From positions 1,054,001-1,118,000 of the forward strand of contig JAXQJY010000032.1 of the NCBI GenBank assembly GCA_037042185.1: a stretch of DNA of 64,000 nucleotides, written 5' to 3'. Of the stretch, positions 34,012 through 45,495 are shown piece by piece. The notes under the pieces are model-generated. The model ran no database searches, had not been told where the DNA came from, and saw only the letters and a list, made by a program, of their open reading frames with translations. The stretch is from Sordariomycetes sp. S80-01Y (lineage: Eukaryota > Ascomycota > Sordariomycetes). Each line of letters starts with the position of its first letter. Within the stretch, counting starts at the first letter, position 1. Made by a program: the position numbers and the translations under genes.

Positions 34012-36571
34012 GTTGAATCTCTTGCAAAGAGTGATAATTATGCCGATTATGTTATTTGGGTGAAGAGGGTATCGAAATGGAAATATTAAAAGAAAGAGAC
34101 AAGTGAATCATATGCAGAAACACATGCGGCCATGATCGGCCTCCACGAGGGTGGCCAGGTTATAAGGCTGCTTCACGGCCGCCCTCAAGCGCCGCTGCTT
34201 TGAGCGAGCGCCTGCTGCCTCCTTGCTCATCTCATATCGACGACCTGGCACGAAACCAAGCCCAGGTCCCACGAAGAATGTTGTTTGAGAATAGGTTGCA
34301 TAGTGCCGTAAGTGGCTCGGCGCCCGCCGCGCCCAAGGGCAGAAGCAGCGGCGATATGTCCTGATCGACCGTCCCGGGAGGCCCATAGGCGCGGTCTTGG
34401 CGGCAGCGATTGGCAGCTAGCTCAGGGCAAACTGAGCCTGATGGGACAAGCCAAGATAGCCAAGGGCGCAAGGGGCGCGAAGGGTCGGTACGTGGTGCTG
34501 TGGTTGGGAATGCGGAAGGCGGAATAAGCGCCTTTGATAGGACCAAGTGGGCGTTTCAGCCAGAGATTTGGTCGTCATGCTGCCAACAGCCGCCGGGAGT
34601 TGCTTAGCCTCGACCTGCCACAGACCCCTGTAGTATTCCCGCGGCTTCAGGTCGCCCGCTGAGAAAAAAATGCTGTTCTGGTGTCCATGTGCACCGCGCA
34701 GCCAGCAGTCGGGCTCAGGCTGCGTTTTGTGGCGGGCTGCGGTTGTAGGACAAACCCACCGTGCCAAGCGTGGTTGCGAGTCAAAGAGGCGGACAGGCAT
34801 GGCGTGAGCCGCGGCAGTCATTCCTGGAGACGCCTGAGGGAGGGACAAGGCCTCACTCAAGCGGGGGGCTGAGCGATCTATGATGCGCGGACATCGAATA
34901 CGCCTCGATGGTGAGTTGTTCAGGGCACGCTTCTGGACCGCGTTTCATGCTGTAAAAATGCCAAGTCAGGCATCGCAACACTGGGCAGACCGCATGTTAG
35001 GAAGCGTCACCCTCATTATCGCCGTCAACGTCACCATTGCATCTGAGTAGCGGTCAGGACTGGAATATTGTGTGTCGCGCGAGCCAAATGCGCGGTTGTC
35101 AAGGTCAAGCTTGTTCAAGTTGCTGATGTAGGCGGGAGTATAACGCTCGGCTGGTGTCACATTCTGCACATACCCAGTAACCTGGATCCCAGCCGTCTTG
35201 AGTTTGCCTCCCACTACTAGACAACCACACACTACTGTACTCGTAGCAGTAAAAAAGGTCTTTCGTATTACTGATGATCACATGAGCTGCCTCTTACCCC
35301 CCGATGAGACATCACTCCGCTTAACAGCAGTCCAAAGCGGTTCCCGTCTTCAAGGCCACCACGAACACAGCTGACGACCCACAGCCCGTCTGCCGCCATG
35401 TGCCGGCGTTTGAATCCCCGGTATCCTCGCCTCAACCCTGTCTGAGTCAAGTCCCTGGCGATCCTGCCAGGCCTGCTTCTCTTTTCGGAAGTCATCCCTC
35501 GTACCACGGTACCGGCACTCCGCACGGCATTCACGCACAGCGTCATCCTCCGTTCTTGACTGGGCTCGTTGCGCCTGTGCTCGTGATACTCTGATGAGTT
35601 AAGTTTGCCGTGTCCAGAATGTGGAAAGCGTGAGATACTTTGGTCCAAATTTAGGCCTCTGCAGAAACCAACAGTCAGGGGAAGATAACGACTGTCCGTT
35701 GGCCGTGGTCGCTCTCAACCAATCGATCAACTGGCGGCTGTTTCGAAACCGCATCTCGAGTCTCAAGGTCCCAAACCTAGCGCTCTATGGAAACAGCGTG
35801 AAATGAGCAGGGCACATGCGACGAACTCTGATGTTTCATCTCAAAGTAGACCCAATATTCGGTGTGCATTTTGACGCTCCCAATAGACGTCTCCGGATCC
35901 TTGCCGGCTTGGTATCGACTAATAGGAGGACCAGAGAGTTGTCAAATCATGTGCCGAAGCTCTATTCATTGACAACTCATATGATCTGTCAAGACCCAAC
36001 AGTCAACCTCCATTTTCAGAGGTCGTGTAAAAGACAAAGCTGCTGATTAAACATGAATAGTGGCTTTCTGCAGCTCATTGTGGCAATTCTCAGGAAGGGG
36101 AGATGAGTGTTGGACGGCCCGGTACGTTCCCCCAAGTCAAACCAGGTTCGTCTCATGCCCTTCGATATGCTTTCTCTTCGATGCTTGATTTTGTCCTCTT
36201 ACCTGCCGTCGCTGTCTCCTACACAGTTGTCAGCTCAGGCTCCCACTCAAGCATGAATCAATGATTGATGCTCCATTCACCTCAATCGCCAAGACTGCGA
36301 GCACTCTCTGGACGTCGAGGGGTGCGGTGAGGGGTATTAATCGGTCTGTTGGTGCGTCAAATCCTCCTACTTCCATGTTCTATGAATATCTATCAAGTAC
36401 GTCCGCGTCATCTTCATCTCTACTTATCCTTGGGTATCGCAGTCATCATGTCCAAAACTCCAAAGCCTTACTTATACATGTAGCCACGTCTTCACCCAGC
36501 CCATACTTTGCTACTTAAGCTACCAGAGCCTTTGACGAGGGTATCGTCTACCTCCAGTCGTGCCACACGGC
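34012..36571. other. Intergenic region, no gene recognised
   Basis: 2.6 kb between the GH76 start and the 3' end of the SH3 protein gene. Only short open frames without family motifs. No repeat or mobile-element signature seen. Confidence 0.45.
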
Positions 36572-39171
36572 TCAATGACTGGTTGTTGACCCGGCAGAAA
36601 TACTCGGAGCTCTTCCCGATCCCTTCCGTATAGAAAACTTTGAGAGCATGCTGGAAGAAGATCTTGCCTTCTCATCAATCACCTTGTCCAGCCTCGAACC
36701 CGTCGCGCCATTCGGTTCCTGCACGGTGCTGGGTTCAAGAAAAGCGGCCGGGAAGATGCCAGATTTACCTTTGCTGGTACTTCCAGACCAACACCAGTGA
36801 TCGGGATGCGCCCCTTATGTTTGGTCAGCTCCCTGATCAAAAGAGAGGAACAAAAGGGGAGAAACAGCTTGAAGGGACAGGTGGGGGCCTTACATGCGAT
36901 GTTGGTGATAGTGTCACCCTTGTCGAACTTTAGCCACTCCCCATTCTTATCCTTCTCCTTATCTCTTTGCACGAACTTCCATCTCGCCTTGGCCCTAACA
37001 TTGCTCGAGCGGTCGTAGCAAATCTCCTTGCTTGGTGGCGGTTCCAACCTCACCAAGTCCACTGGAACAGAAGCGTAGTTCCCATCGTGCCAACCGAGGC
37101 ACCACTCGCCCTGGTACTGCGCCGGAAACGAGATTCCCGTAATTTTTGCACCTTGGGCGAGCTCCAAGGCAGGTGACCGGTCGTACAACAACCTCATTCC
37201 ATACATCCGTCTCGCTTGCTCCTTTGCGACGCCGCTCGGCAGACGGGCAATTTCCGTTGCTCGATCAATGACCGGATGCGAATTTGGCGGCTGTCTAAAG
37301 TGGATATCATAGTCATTCTTGTGCTTCTCAGGGACTCGATCCGCCTCAATGACCGTGAAGCCCGCGACTTCTGGAAGTGGACGCGGGTGCCGGGCAAGGT
37401 GCTCGAAAAGCGCTTTCTGGTTGAAGAAGACAGTTGCGTCCGACTTGTCCATGGTGTGGTTCTGCTCCACGCAGAAAACGCATGCGTATTGAACATCGTC
37501 GATGCGCTTGGTTGAGACGTGAGACTTTTGTAGAAAACGCACCCGGAAGTGGATGCCATTGCGGGCGAAGTTGCCTTTGTCGTGACGGTTCACGTCTGTC
37601 TCAATCTCGGCAAAGTCGAGTTCGTATAAGCATCCGATACATCTCGCGACCGTTGCAGAAGTAGCAAATCCCTGGTAACTGTCAGCAACGTACTTGTATT
37701 GGGCAAAGTGGTCAATCACTACAGGTTTTTTGGTTCTCTTGACGCCAATGCCGCCCCTTATGACTTCCTTTGCGCCGTCGCAGAAGCCCTTCGCCAAGTG
37801 AAAGCTGCTGTTGTCATCGATCCTGCACTCCTCCACTTGTTCGGCCGCTGGTTTCGTCGTCTCAGGCGACTCTTCCGTTACGACCGGGATTGGGGCGCAG
37901 TCCATTTCGGCGAGCATAGCCGCTGATGGCTGTTCGGCCACAGGTTCCGGAGCTTGGGATACGGGCACTGCCGATGGGCCAGGTAGGGGACTGACGGCCA
38001 GGGATGCCCTTGGAAATCGCGAATCATGAGATGGCAGACTAACGAGGTCGGGGCGCGGGCCCTCACTTGTGTCTGAATGCTCGGACATGGGGAAAGACGG
38101 TTGTCTCGAGTGCTGCGACATGGGGGAGTATGGAACGTTCGCTGTTTGGAAGAAGGGGATGGTCCCTGGTTGGGAGGAGGGTATGTCGTCCTCTGGGATG
38201 GAGAAAGAAGAAAGGGTCGGCTGCCGCTGAGGCTGGCGAGGTTGAAGGTGGTGAACCGCCATCGAGGAGCCACTTGCTGCACTCATTCGCCTATCGTCCA
38301 CCTCCATGCCACTATGATCAGGATGCGCTGACCCAGCAACACTAGGCGGAGGGGGGTGAACGACAGCAAAGCGCATTCCGTCGCCGTTCAAACCCGCGCT
38401 GGGCAAGACTGGCGATTCATCGTCCACGTCTCTGCGGTGCTGCGACCCTGCGTCACTGGCTGTCCTTGCTTCGCCCGGCTTCGCTTGCCAATCCCATGGA
38501 TTTCCTGTTGGGGGCTTGGGCGGTCCTGGTGGATGATCGTAATGCCCCTCCGTCGGCGAGCGCATCATACCTCGTAGTTGTGCGCTGGTATCTTGGATGT
38601 CGGCCAGAGAGCTGTTTGCCGAGCCGCGATGGTATCCGTGGGGTGGTGGTAGCATCTGCGCACCCTGAACAGGAGGGGATGTAGGCGTTGGTAGCTGTGG
38701 TATTGAACCCCTCGAGGAGGCGGCGTCACTGACTGGAGGCTCGAGTCTCATTCGCATGAGAATGTCGTAGATCTTGGGCGCAGCCTTACGGGACAGCGAT
38801 TGTAGCTCTGCGAATTTATCGGCGTCGAACTCGTCCGGCTCAACGTAATCGTCGAACTCCCACAGCAAATTCGTCAGATCGCTTCGGTAATTGGCGATGT
38901 CGTCTATAGTCATCAGTCCAATGGTACATGCGCCGGAGACGCCAGACGTACCATTTTCTTTGAGGGCAGTTGTAAAACTAGATCCGTAATCTTCCAAATA
39001 CTTCTTGCACAACGGCTCAATGCGCTTCAGGCCCCGCTCCCCCTCCTTGAGCAGCGATTTGGCAGCCTTGACCATCTCGGGATTGTCGTCGCCAGCATTG
39101 TCGATGGCCTGCCTCGCCTTGTCCGCGATCTCCTTGAAGGGACCGACGATTAGATCGTCAACTTCTTCCAT
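36572..39171 (-). CDS. C2H2-like and SH3-domain protein, function unknown
   Basis: Probable adaptor or regulatory protein. Exon 1 39171-36894 and exon 2 36813-36572 (intron 81 bp) give 839 residues. Order: an acidic helical N-terminus (IVGPFKEIADKARQAI); a long Pro/Ser/Gln-rich disordered middle (about residues 165-480); a Cys/His region including YACVFC and FEHLARHPR that forms a C2H2-like C-x2-C...H-x3-H; an SH3-like segment with QYQGEWCLGWHDGNYASVP; then a canonical SH3 rebuilt across the intron, with DKGDTITNIAWAHPDHWCW and GKSGIFPAAFLEP. Without splicing the frame runs on to 36679 and loses half of the SH3, so the intron is needed. ATG 39171 (MEEVDDL) was preferred; 39210 is an alternative. 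I do not know its partner. Confidence 0.85.
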
Positions 39172-41328
39172 AACTACAGCGGAGTCCCTCGAGTTATCGA
39201 GGGGCCTCATCGGGGGCGCGTGGCGTGTTATCTCGTGGTCCCGCAAACGAGCGCAGCCTGACTGTCGCCCACGAGTGGCGGGGTCGATAGCCGCTAGGTG
39301 GGATGAATCTTTTGGTGATGTCGTGTAGTACAGCCGTGAAGTCGTCGTAAATCGATTGCCCTGATGTTTGAGCGCCGCTCTTAACCAAGCGGACAACTCG
39401 TCGAGTAATAGATGTCAATATGAAGATTGAGAAGAAGGGAGGAGAGTCCGAGTCGAAAGGCTGCAAGAGTCGCAGCTGATCAGCCCTTCCGACGCCCGCT
39501 CAGTAAGAGCAAGGATGATCTCAAGCACGCCTCGCCTCGTCCATGTAGCCTTAAGCTGGGCCACAGGCCAAAAGGTACATCAGACCGGCCCGTCCTAGGC
39601 GAGGCCAAGGACGCCATCGTTGGTTCGGGTAAGGCCAGCCAGGGACCAGCCGGCTGCGAGTACAGGGGGCTTTTGCTGGAACAAATCGGGGCTGATGGCT
39701 GGGGCACGATGAGGTGGTGGAGGTGCACAAAGTGCACATGTTGGGCGGAAATCGAGCGCGCCACCCACGCCACGAACGGGGGTTTGGAGCGAGGTGGCTG
39801 AAGTGACGCCAACGGCCTTCCGCTCTCGGGTGGGAGCCCCCAATTGTAGCTGTACCGCAATGCACTGCACCACGTTGTGCATATCTCATTGAACCAGCTC
39901 GGAAGAATCGCCCGCGACAGTGCCATCGCCTGTTTCGAATGCGTGTCATCAGCTGCAGCTCTCGCGACAGGGCTACTCTACTTAAATTACCTACTCTCCG
40001 CCTCAGCTACACATCCGTCCGCTTCAGCGTGATTCGGCTCTCGAGAACATTGTCTCAATATGAACACCCTAGTCGGCACGCTACGAATGCTTCGTGAGCG
40101 ACGTTTGGCGGAGGATCAACAAACTTCCCATTGCTGCAGGCAGTGTTCTTGAGTGATCGACGCTGCTCTGCCGCTTCCTAATCACATCTTCACTGCAAGG
40201 CTCGTGGCAGAGTCGTTTTGCCTTAATTGAACAAACACCATCATCCGCGCAGGTGTCGGGTAGGACGGCCACGACGTCGGATTCTCCCAGCCTAATTACC
40301 CGCCAAGCCTCATTTCGCCCAGTCAACCTCGGATTCAGCCCTGTCGCCGCTGACCTGGCCAAGACAGGCGTGCATCTCAGCTGCAGCAGTTCACCCATGA
40401 CCGCTAAACACGTCGTTCTAACTCAGATCATAGCCACAAGAGGCTTCTTGCGTGTCATTTGAGTTGCCCGCGTCTTGAGATGCTGTGCGACTTGATTCCC
40501 GTGGGCTGACGAAAGAACTCGCCTGGCTCACGTGCGCATCCGAGACAAGATCTGTCCCCCGCGGTAGCGTGGGATAATCTTGCGTTGGTCCTACCAACCC
40601 ACTTTCCGTAGTTCCGTGTTCGAGCGAGTACGCCTGCGGGTCGTCATTACCTGTTCGCCGTCTTTTTTGGTAGCACATGTTAGACGAAAAGGAGAGGCTA
40701 AGCTGGCCTGTGCTGCTCTGATCCAGACAGATCACCCCACGACGCCACCACCTACTTGAGCTGGGACTACTTTGCTACTATAGTCAGGGCCAACAACAGC
40801 CTGCGGAAACCACCACGTGGTGCACCCTCACACCACCACCAAGCGGTCTACATCTCGTCCAATCACCTGCTTTTCGCCTTCTTACATCGTGATACCAGCG
40901 GAAAGGGGCCACGCTAGAAGACTGTGGTACAGATCGCCCGATCGAGGGTTAATATATCGTCATGGGGGCAACAACAGCACGTCTAGTCTCCTCGTAATCC
41001 TTTTTAAAGTAATAGAAGCACTGAACGTCCTGCACAGCGGAGAGAGGGCTCACTGGAGAGCAATTCGAACATGAAGATCGCGAACACAAAATTCAAGTGC
41101 AACTATCACTATCAGACTCCCCTTTCCAGGGTTTGATGAGCGATCGTTCTCAATATGTTCGCATTGTCCTTTGATCTACCGAAACTTTACAGACAAAGAA
41201 GGTGACGCGACGCAAAGGTCCTGCCCGTGCAGTGATTTCTCACTGCAAGCCACCCATCCTAGGTGATCAGAGTTGCCATCGTAGCCCCAGACATCTGAAA
41301 ATTCTCGGCTGACACCAATAACCTAGCC
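39172..41328. other. Intergenic region, no gene recognised
   Basis: 2.2 kb containing the promoter of the SH3 gene. No open frame with recognisable domains, and no repeats seen. Confidence 0.45.
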
Positions 41329-41898
41329 TTAGGCGGGACAGTTCGCCGCGTTGAAGTTCGTCTTGGCCCGGGCGAGCTCGCTTCTGAGATCGCGAACAAG
41401 TCTCTCAGCGATGCTCTGGGCGGCGCTCGGGACCTTGGAGACAACAGAATTGATGAGGGCGTTGGCGGAAGTGTCAATCTTTCCTACCAAGCCGCGCGTG
41501 GTCGCACAAAGCTTGTTGCTGATGATCGAGGAACGCTTTCCGGTGAGGTCGTCAACCAGGGTTTTAGTGGAAGCCGTCAGTGTTTTGACAGGATCTTGGA
41601 GGGCCAGCGCTTCCGACAGAGTCAACTCGGGCTGTCCATCGATGGTGGTCTTGCCGCTGTTGATGGTGCCGGTCAGCTCATTGGCGGCATTGATGACATT
41701 GGTTCCGGCGCCGCCAGTGTAAGCCTTTACTGCGGTATCGAGCTTGTTGATGCCGGTGTCAACATCGCCGAGAACGCCTTCGAAAGTGGCAAGATCCCGC
41801 TGGTCAACAATGAGACCACGAGGGTCGTTGCCCGCAACGCGAGCGAAGGCGCTCGGTGCGAGGACGGAGATGGCAAGAATAGGGGCGGAAAACTTCAT
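41329..41898 (-). CDS. HsbA-like secreted cell-wall protein (1 of 4)
   Basis: Small secreted protein of the hydrophobic-surface-binding protein A / cell-wall galactomannoprotein type; such proteins coat hydrophobic surfaces or sit in the wall. A single exon of 189 residues. A signal peptide is clear (MKFSAPILAISVLAPSAFA). The mature part is a helical bundle with VLGDVDTGINKLDTAV, ALALQDPVKTLTASTKTLVDDL and VVSKVPSAAQSIAERLVRDL. One cysteine pair (CATTRGL near residue 130 and the C-terminal NCPA) could form a disulfide. It shares the pattern ALxLQDPV...TRxLV...VVxKVPxAAQxIA with the GPI-tailed homolog at 44644-45495. An ATATATATA box lies at 42016-42024, about 115 bp upstream. Confidence 0.85.
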   Translation of the reverse strand: MKFSAPILAISVLAPSAFARVAGNDPRGLIVDQRDLATFEGVLGDVDTGINKLDTAVKAYTGGAGTNVINAANELTGTINSGKTTIDGQPELTLSEALALQDPVKTLTASTKTLVDDLTGKRSSIISNKLCATTRGLVGKIDTSANALINSVVSKVPSAAQSIAERLVRDLRSELARAKTNFNAANCPA

Positions 41899-43286
41899 AG
41901 TGAGGAAATGATCTGAGGAGATAAATCTTCCTTGGGTTACTTTGATTGAGATTATCTGGTAGAGGACCTGGGCTGTCGATGATGGCTACCCAGTCCTTGT
42001 TTGGATCACCAGCACATATATATACTTAACTGATTGCAACATCCACATGATGCCGAGGCAAGAGACGATTCTGAACACATTTCGATCCATCAGAGAGTCT
42101 TGGTCGACGTGTTCAGACTTAGGAGCTAATACGATGTGGGAGGATCTTTGCGATGTTCCAGCCAAACCAAGCATCTGCGATGCCCTGGGCGCCTGCCAAG
42201 CCCCCGCGACTGCGTAACGTCAATGCAATGCTCGGAAGCATATATGATTCGATTCAGAAGACGTGAAGATGAGGTGAAAGACGTTGTGACCTTCAGCTCT
42301 GGCGAAAGGAATCCGGGGTTCGGCACCTGCAAGTTAAGGGGTGAACCCCACCCCCAGACACGGCATCTGGAGCTATGCAACCCAAGATCATTTGCCGAAT
42401 CTACCTAACCGCTTCTAGGCGCTTCTCGACGCGATACGACCCCAATTTTACTCGAATTCCCAATCCGAGATTGGTTTCCGAGTCCTACGCTTCTGCTTTG
42501 CGGGGTGGGTTAGGGGTCTTGGCTTCCCCCGGATCTACATGCAGTTCGGCAACAAGGTTGGCTGGGTGCATTGGACGGATCATCGGATGTTTATGAACAA
42601 CTAAAATGCAGATCATAACTTGCGACCTTGGCGGTCGGAATAATGCGGATTGCTCCTTAAAGGACTTCACATGATGCAACGCCCGCATGCATGGTGGGTG
42701 TATCTTACCACGCTGGAACGGCCTGTTCCTGGCAAATCATGTTCAACTTTCCACGAATTGTCCCATTCTGTTTTGGATTGAACCTGGCCCAAGGGTCTTC
42801 AGATATCTTTTGAGATGGCTGACATATGTAATGGCTACAATTGGAAAAGGCAGGCCGTGCTACGCTATAGCGTTCACGTGCCGCCGAGGTGAAGGGTACC
42901 CCTGGCGACAGTTCCCTTGGCCATATTCCAAGAATGGCAACCTTGGGTTACATCTGACCTTACACCATTTTAAGGAGACAAACTGAGTTTCACAGCCGTC
43001 AAGGGTCTTGCTGCATTGCTCGCAACCTCGTATTCAAAGTAGACCCGTGTCCGAACGTGAGAAGTCCTACAGGCACACCTCTTCGGACAGTGCCGAGGAC
43101 CGTACACCAAACCGTGGAAAGTTGCTTGTGATCAAGATAGCCACTAATCCTTGAAAGAACAGCTCGGCTTAAGCATTAAAACTCTGTGGCCGTCACTTGA
43201 AAGTCCCCACCCTTGATCACCAAAACCCCCGAAGCAAGCGGTCCCCAACTGTTTCAGTCAGGCCTGACCCCACGAAGACTCTCAAC
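41899..43286. other. Divergent upstream region of HsbA-like genes 1 and 2
   Basis: 1.4 kb between two divergent secreted-protein genes. It holds both promoters. No further gene seen. Confidence 0.5.
42014..42026 (-). promoter_or_regulatory. TATA-like box of HsbA-like gene 1
   Basis: An alternating AT tract (ACATATATATAC) lies about 115-125 bp upstream of the ATG at 41898, a usual TATA distance in filamentous fungi. Assigned by position only. Confidence 0.45.
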
Positions 43287-43796
43287 ATGCATATCTTCAC
43301 TTTGAGCTTCATTGCTTTGGCAAGCCAGATCGTTTCAGCTGCCACAATCCTTGAAAATGTCCAGAAAGTCGAAACGTCAACCGGCGCATTGGGTGACTCT
43401 GTGAGACAGTGGAAAGAGAACTTTCTCGGAACTCTGCCTATTATCAAAGACTCCGCAGCGCTTCTCATTGATATCAAGAGTGGTGCTAAAGATGCCAAAG
43501 ACTCGCCTCCCCTCACCCTCGATGAGGCATTCGACGTCGCCGGAGCTACCATTGATCTGACCAACACTGTCAATTCTACACTCCAGTCCGTCATCGAACG
43601 CAAGCCCGACTTTGATAAGCTCCTCCTCAGCCCCATCATTCTCGGAAATCTGGAGTTACAGAGGTCTGCCACCGAAAAGTTCTCGGCTGCGATTGTCGAC
43701 AAGGTGCCGACCGAGGCCCAGCCCATCGCGGAAGACTTGATTGCCGACATCGACGCATCCTTCCAGCGTGCTCTGGATGCGTACGATCTCTTCTAG
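43287..43796 (+). CDS. HsbA-like secreted protein lacking cysteines (2 of 4)
   Basis: 169 residues in one exon. The start at 43287 is preferred because it begins a good signal peptide (MHIFTLSFIALASQIVSA); an upstream frame extension to 43197 starts at a non-ATG codon. The mature part keeps the HsbA-like pattern: LTLDEAFDVAGATIDLTNTV, then IVDKVPTEAQPIAEDLIADI. Unlike the other three copies it contains no cysteine. Divergent from copy 1. Role in surface binding is inferred from the family. Confidence 0.8.
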   Translation: MHIFTLSFIALASQIVSAATILENVQKVETSTGALGDSVRQWKENFLGTLPIIKDSAALLIDIKSGAKDAKDSPPLTLDEAFDVAGATIDLTNTVNSTLQSVIERKPDFDKLLLSPIILGNLELQRSATEKFSAAIVDKVPTEAQPIAEDLIADIDASFQRALDAYDLF

Positions 43797-44643
43797 CCAA
43801 CCTTCTGGTGAAAGTCAAATTATCATTGTGGTAAGTCAAGAATAATGGTCCTTCCACTTGTGCCACGTTTGACGGACCTCAGGTAGCTACATGCACGCAC
43901 ATCCTCGTCCACATACCCATGATCTTTCTAGTATACGTGAGAGTCAGGAAGGAGAATTACGCGTGGTTGGACGGGATTCTGAACATAGTGAGACGAGAGA
44001 CAAGACTTATGCTCGCTCTGTAGCAATTTTCAATGATTGTTCTGGGACCTGCAACTCTCCGAAGCTTCTGCGGACAGTACTGGTCCTTCTTCAACAAATC
44101 TTACCTGTGAATTTAAGTGTTGTTTATTGTCTTCTTGAAGAATGAAAACTTCTGTTAGCTGTTTATCGAAGGGAAGAATCCAGACCCACTTGCGTCGGAT
44201 CATGGAAACCAAGAAAAAGAAGATGACCGAAGCGCAAAGACACTACAGAAGCCACAGCGAATAAACATCCAAGACTTCTTCGAGGTGCGTGGATGATCGT
44301 TGCTGATGGACGAGGGTCGCAGTGGCCTCTACTTGCTGTCCATGCATCAGCGACTTTCTCGAGTAGGACAGCGAGTACCGTTCATGGAGAAACAACTATA
44401 GAAGAACAATCACGCCAAAGAAACACTCAAGATTCCAGGAAACCAAAATCGATTGTATAAACATTGATCTAGTAGCTGATTATGAACACGCGATATCTCG
44501 CAACGAGGGCGTGGCAATGGGCAGCTCGACCGGAGAAGAGGACTTGAACCATCCAGGCATTACAACAAGCGACATTATGCGTGATCCTTCCCACCAAGCA
44601 TTGGCTTTTCGCAACTGAGAGCCGTGGTCACCGAATATCCTCA
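43797..44643. other. Convergent 3' intergenic region
   Basis: 847 bp between the stops of HsbA-like copies 2 and 3. No gene. A GGTTCAAGTCC-like B-box on the minus strand near 44540-44555 does not sit in a foldable tRNA. Confidence 0.5.
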
Positions 44644-45495
44644 TTACAAGAGGGCAGCGGCGAAGCCAACGGCGAGAGCCCCGGCGGGGAAGAGAGCACC
44701 AGCACCAGCAGTGGGGATGGGGCCGACACCTGTGGTCTCGGTGGCGTTACCACCAGAAGGAGGAGGCGTCATGCTGGTAGGCGCGCCGGTAGGTTCACCG
44801 GTGGGCTCTGAGGTAGGCATGCCAGTAGGCTCGCCAGTAGGTTCTCCGGTAGGTTCACCAGTAGGTTCGCCAGTGGGCTCACCAGTAGGCTCGCCGGTTG
44901 GCTCGCTGGTGGGTTCGCCGGAGGGTTCACCGCCACCGTTGCCGGAGTCAACACAGTTGGACTCGCTGAAGTCCTCCTTAGCTTGGTTGAGCACCTTGCG
45001 AAGATCGGAAGACAGATCGTCGGCAATGCCCTGGGCTGCTTCCGGGACCTTCGCGACGATAGCGTCGATGAGCTGGTTGGAAGACGAGTCGATGTTATTG
45101 ACCAGATCGCGAGTGGTGCTGCACTCTCCGTTCTCGGCAATGAGATCCCTCTTGCCCTTGAGGTTGTCGACTAGCGATGAGGCCTTGTCGGTGAGGTCGG
45201 CCACGGGGTCCTGAAGACCAAGGGCACCTTCGAGGTCGAGGTCGTCGGAACCCTTAGCGGTCGCCGTTCCGTCATCGATGGTGCTCACGAGGCTCTTGCC
45301 AGCATCGACGAGGGGGCCAGAGTCACCTCCATTGTAGGAAGAGACAGCAGAGTCAACATCTCCGATACCGCTGCCGACGTCGTCAAGGATTCCTTGGATG
45401 ACATCGATTTGGCGAGCGGCCTTGATGGAGCCAACTGTGCCAGAAAGGGCAGCAGTGCTGAAAATAGCAACGCTGAGGGATGCAGAGACCTTCAT
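44644..45495 (-). CDS. HsbA-like cell-wall protein with GEPT repeats and GPI-type tail (3 of 4)
   Basis: 283 residues in one exon. Order: signal peptide (MKVSASLSVAIFSTAALSG); HsbA-like helical domain about residues 30-180 with ALGLQDPVADLTDKASSLVD and IVAKVPEAAQGIADDL; a cysteine pair near residues 125 and 181; a Pro-Thr spacer of four-residue GEPT-type repeats (about 189-240); then a GPI-attachment-like tail with small residues (GGN...GAGAL) and a hydrophobic end (ALAVGFAAALL). This predicts covalent wall or membrane anchoring, with the repeats as an O-glycosylated stalk (inference). The other three copies have no such tail. Confidence 0.88.
   Translation of the reverse strand: MKVSASLSVAIFSTAALSGTVGSIKAARQIDVIQGILDDVGSGIGDVDSAVSSYNGGDSGPLVDAGKSLVSTIDDGTATAKGSDDLDLEGALGLQDPVADLTDKASSLVDNLKGKRDLIAENGECSTTRDLVNNIDSSSNQLIDAIVAKVPEAAQGIADDLSSDLRKVLNQAKEDFSESNCVDSGNGGGEPSGEPTSEPTGEPTGEPTGEPTGEPTGEPTGEPTGMPTSEPTGEPTGAPTSMTPPPSGGNATETTGVGPIPTAGAGALFPAGALAVGFAAALL
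44776..44931 (-). repeat. Coding tandem repeat, 12-bp units (GEPT)
   Basis: Inside the HsbA-like copy 3 gene, a run of about thirteen near-identical 12-bp units encodes GEPT, SEPT, GMPT and GAPT. The units differ at synonymous positions (ggttcgcc, ggctcgcc, ggttctcc), so the array is not a very recent duplication throughout. Such arrays commonly vary in length between strains. Confidence 0.9.

Noticed and set aside
44535-44600. Possible tRNA on the minus strand
   Set aside because: A B-box-like GGTTCAAGTCC is present but the T-stem does not pair and no A-box or acceptor stem could be built.
44776-44931. Short regular repeats as a CRISPR array
   Set aside because: Units are 12 bp, contiguous and in frame inside a secreted-protein gene, with no spacers.
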